Shown piece by piece: positions 4,758 to 6,485 of a stretch of DNA of 6,485 nt (its first letter is position 1; each line of letters begins with the position of its first letter). The DNA lies in contig CANQNI010000089.1 in assembly GCA_947625175.1 (NCBI GenBank), positions 1 through 6,485 on the forward strand. The letters are read 5' to 3'. The notes beneath the pieces were generated by a model, which did no database searches, was not told where the DNA came from, and was given only the letters and a program-made list of their open reading frames with translations. The stretch is from an uncultured Eubacteriaceae bacterium (lineage in GTDB: Bacteria > Bacillota > Clostridia > Eubacteriales > Eubacteriaceae). A program made the position numbers and the translations under genes.

Positions 4758-6391
4758 TATTGTAAAAATTTGTTAATTCGTTCGTAACTTGGTCTTAAAT
4801 ATTGATTTCCTGGAAGAGAATCCAGTAATTCTTCTGATAAACCATTTGTCATAATAACTGCTATATAATAAACAATAACTCCAAAAATAACAGAAATAAC
4901 AACTCCTATAGCGCTCGAAATAATAGTACTAATTGAACTTGGAATTATTAGTTTTATTAAATGATAGACAGCCTGAACACCTAATCCCATTAAAATAGTT
5001 GAGAAAGTAAAGGAAAGTAATTTCCCCCAACCTAATTTAACATGACTAATCCTCTGTAAAAAGATGTAATTAGAAACGGTTAAAAAGATAAAGGTTATTA
5101 AACCTGCATAAATTATTCCAAATATATTAATTTCGGGAATTGCCAGGAAAAACCAGGCTGAAACAAAGCGAATAACAGTAGCAATAGCTAAAGTAAATAA
5201 TGGAATAAAAAACTTATCAATACCTTGTAAAATACTTTGGAAAGTATTGGACAGCATCATAAAGATCGTTACATAGGCATAAAGATAAAGATAATATCCA
5301 CAATCTGACCCAGGGAATAGAATATCGCTAACACCATAAGATAAAACAGAGAGACCAACACAACAAGGTAATCCAACTAATAATAAAACCTGAATTGCTA
5401 AATTAATTTTATCATTTAAAATATTTTGTTCTTTGAGTGCGAATGATTCAGAAATAGAAGGCATAAAAGCAACAGCTAAATTACCACTGATAACCAAAGG
5501 AATATTAATTAGAATTTCAGCATTACCAAAATCTCCAATCATGGTAGTGGCCATATCAGTGTTAATTCCAGCTAAGGCTAATCTTGGTACATAAATAAAA
5601 GAATCAAAAACTGCAAATAAAGAAACAACTGAAGAAGTTAAGGTAACTGGTATAGCAATATAAAGTAACCGGATAAATAAATCCTTTAAACTTTTCTTTC
5701 TTTCTTCTTTTTCTGCTGCTGAATAAACCCTACGTTCTCTTTTCTTAAATAACGGAAATACAAAGAGTAATACACCTAGCGCTGCTAATCCACCAGCAGT
5801 GGCACCAAAAACAGAACCAGCAACCCCAATTCCAATATCATTAAGAACATAAACACCAAAAGCACAGATAGCTAATCCCAGAACTACTCTTACTATCTGT
5901 TCAACGATCTGAGATATGGCTGTTGGATTCATTAATTGAAATCCCTGATAATAACCACGATAAGCACAACATAATGAAATAATTAATGGAGCAGGAGCAA
6001 TAGCTATAATAGACCAAAAGGAATCTTGAGGCCAACCAGTAAAATTAATAATAGCTTGAGCTCCAAATAAAAGAATAGCCGTTGAAATACCCCCAACAGC
6101 TATAAGGGTTCTAAATGATACTGTTAAGGTATCAGTAACAGCTTTATAATCTTTTAGAGCTAGGTTTTCACTAACCATTTTTGAAATAGCTACTGGAATT
6201 CCTACAGTTGAAACCATTAAGAGAAAATTATAAATATTTGTAACGTTATAGAAAATTCCATTTCCATAACTACCATACATATGGTAAAGAGGAACCTTAA
6301 AAAAAAGCCCCAGGAGTCTTGATAAGATTCCTGCGGCAGCTAGAACAGTGGCTCCTCGTATAAACGAATTATTTTTATTCTCACTGCTCAT
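4757..6391 (-). CDS. MOP-superfamily flippase, SpoVB/YabM/MurJ(YtgP)-like polysaccharide transporter
   Basis: A 544-residue polytopic membrane protein with about 14 predicted helices in two halves. A charged cytoplasmic loop (about 215-237, KKRERR...EKEERKK) separates TM6 from TM7. Family landmarks are GILSRLLGL (21-29) in TM1, YRGYYQG (144-150), the segment MNPTAISQIVEQIVRVVLG (154-172), VFDSFIYVPRL (261-271), AVAFMPSISES (306-316) and FQSILQG (384-390). Members flip undecaprenyl-linked cell-wall or polysaccharide precursors across the membrane. The B. subtilis paralogues are MurJ/YtgP, SpoVB and YabM. The length equals that of YtgP, but the position directly before mazG (yabN) matches YabM, so the exact paralogue and substrate (lipid II or another lipid-linked glycan) are unresolved. 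The ATG is 12 bases after an upstream gene, with a weak AGAGA ribosome site, so it sits in the same operon. Its stop overlaps mazG. Confidence 0.9.
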   Translation of the reverse strand: MSSENKNNSFIRGATVLAAAGILSRLLGLFFKVPLYHMYGSYGNGIFYNVTNIYNFLLMVSTVGIPVAISKMVSENLALKDYKAVTDTLTVSFRTLIAVGGISTAILLFGAQAIINFTGWPQDSFWSIIAIAPAPLIISLCCAYRGYYQGFQLMNPTAISQIVEQIVRVVLGLAICAFGVYVLNDIGIGVAGSVFGATAGGLAALGVLLFVFPLFKKRERRVYSAAEKEERKKSLKDLFIRLLYIAIPVTLTSSVVSLFAVFDSFIYVPRLALAGINTDMATTMIGDFGNAEILINIPLVISGNLAVAFMPSISESFALKEQNILNDKINLAIQVLLLVGLPCCVGLSVLSYGVSDILFPGSDCGYYLYLYAYVTIFMMLSNTFQSILQGIDKFFIPLFTLAIATVIRFVSAWFFLAIPEINIFGIIYAGLITFIFLTVSNYIFLQRISHVKLGWGKLLSFTFSTILMGLGVQAVYHLIKLIIPSSISTIISSAIGVVISVIFGVIVYYIAVIMTNGLSEELLDSLPGNQYLRPSYERINKFLQ

Positions 6392-6403
6392 TATTTATTC
6401 TCT

Positions 6404-6485
6404 TTAAGCGCGAATTCTATTTTCGAACTTTTCAACTTTAAATTCAGTTTCAAGTGAATTAGCATATTCTTCTAAAGGTGTTTGT
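6404..6485 (-). CDS. C-terminal end of an unidentified upstream gene
   Basis: The last 26 codons of a gene cut by the window edge, read on the minus strand from 6484 to a TAA at 6406-6404. The tail QTPLEEYANSLETEFKVEKF, then ENRIRA, is charged and helical-looking, and the frame stops 12 bases before the flippase start. The other forward frame beginning at 6485 closes within nine codons. In Bacillus this place belongs to spoVT, but the tail does not look like a SpoVT C-terminus. A PpiC/SurA-type peptidyl-prolyl isomerase, often found near mfd and spoVT in Clostridia, is one possibility. That is a guess from context and a loose resemblance; too little is visible to name it. Confidence 0.55.
   Translation of the reverse strand, partial: QTPLEEYANSLETEFKVEKFENRIRA

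Noticed and set aside
1..6485. Mobile elements, CRISPR arrays, tRNA/rRNA genes or a defence-type novel system
   Set aside because: No transposase, direct-repeat array, structural RNA or cargo-like gene is visible; all complete genes belong to known housekeeping or membrane families in a conserved order.

Overview
The window is AT-rich DNA from a low-GC Gram-positive (Firmicutes/Clostridia-type) bacterium. The gene order is the classic 'yab' neighbourhood known from Bacillus and Clostridia: a yabM/spoVB-like flippase, yabN (MazG with a methylase domain), HU, yabO (RqcP) and DivIC. The sporulation genes yabP and yabQ, which lie between yabO and divIC in spore formers, are absent, and those two genes overlap directly. 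This, together with a very acidic DivIC tail, would fit a non-sporulating, perhaps halophilic lineage such as Halanaerobiales. That placement is inference and rests on no marker gene.

Layout. Positions 2-460 (+) hold the 3' part of a flavin reductase/flavoredoxin-like gene, followed by an intrinsic terminator. Everything else lies on the minus strand, read from right to left. First comes the tail of an unidentified gene (6404-6485), then a 14-TM MOP-family lipid/polysaccharide flippase (4757-6391) and mazG (3309-4757). Next is HU, with its own -10 box, strong ribosome binding site and terminator. It is followed by rqcP (2682-2933), divIC (2189-2692), a Ppx/GppA phosphatase (start best placed at 2184) and an HGSNAT_cat/DUF1624 membrane protein (485-1219). 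The two groups converge at about 466-493.

The minus-strand genes are packed tightly. Two junctions are TAATG one-base overlaps, one is an 11-base overlap and one is a 4-base gap with the ribosome binding site inside the upstream gene. Most downstream genes lack a visible Shine-Dalgarno and probably depend on translational coupling. The jobs are housekeeping: envelope precursor export and division (flippase, DivIC), nucleotide-pool cleaning and alarmone/polyphosphate hydrolysis (MazG, Ppx/GppA), nucleoid organisation (HU) and ribosome quality control (RqcP).

I see no novel system, mobile element, CRISPR array, tRNA or rRNA. The points most worth a second look are the terminator just upstream of an rqcP start with no Shine-Dalgarno, the acidic DivIC tail, the missing yabPQ and the corrected Ppx start. 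No gene-free stretch exceeds 300 bases.
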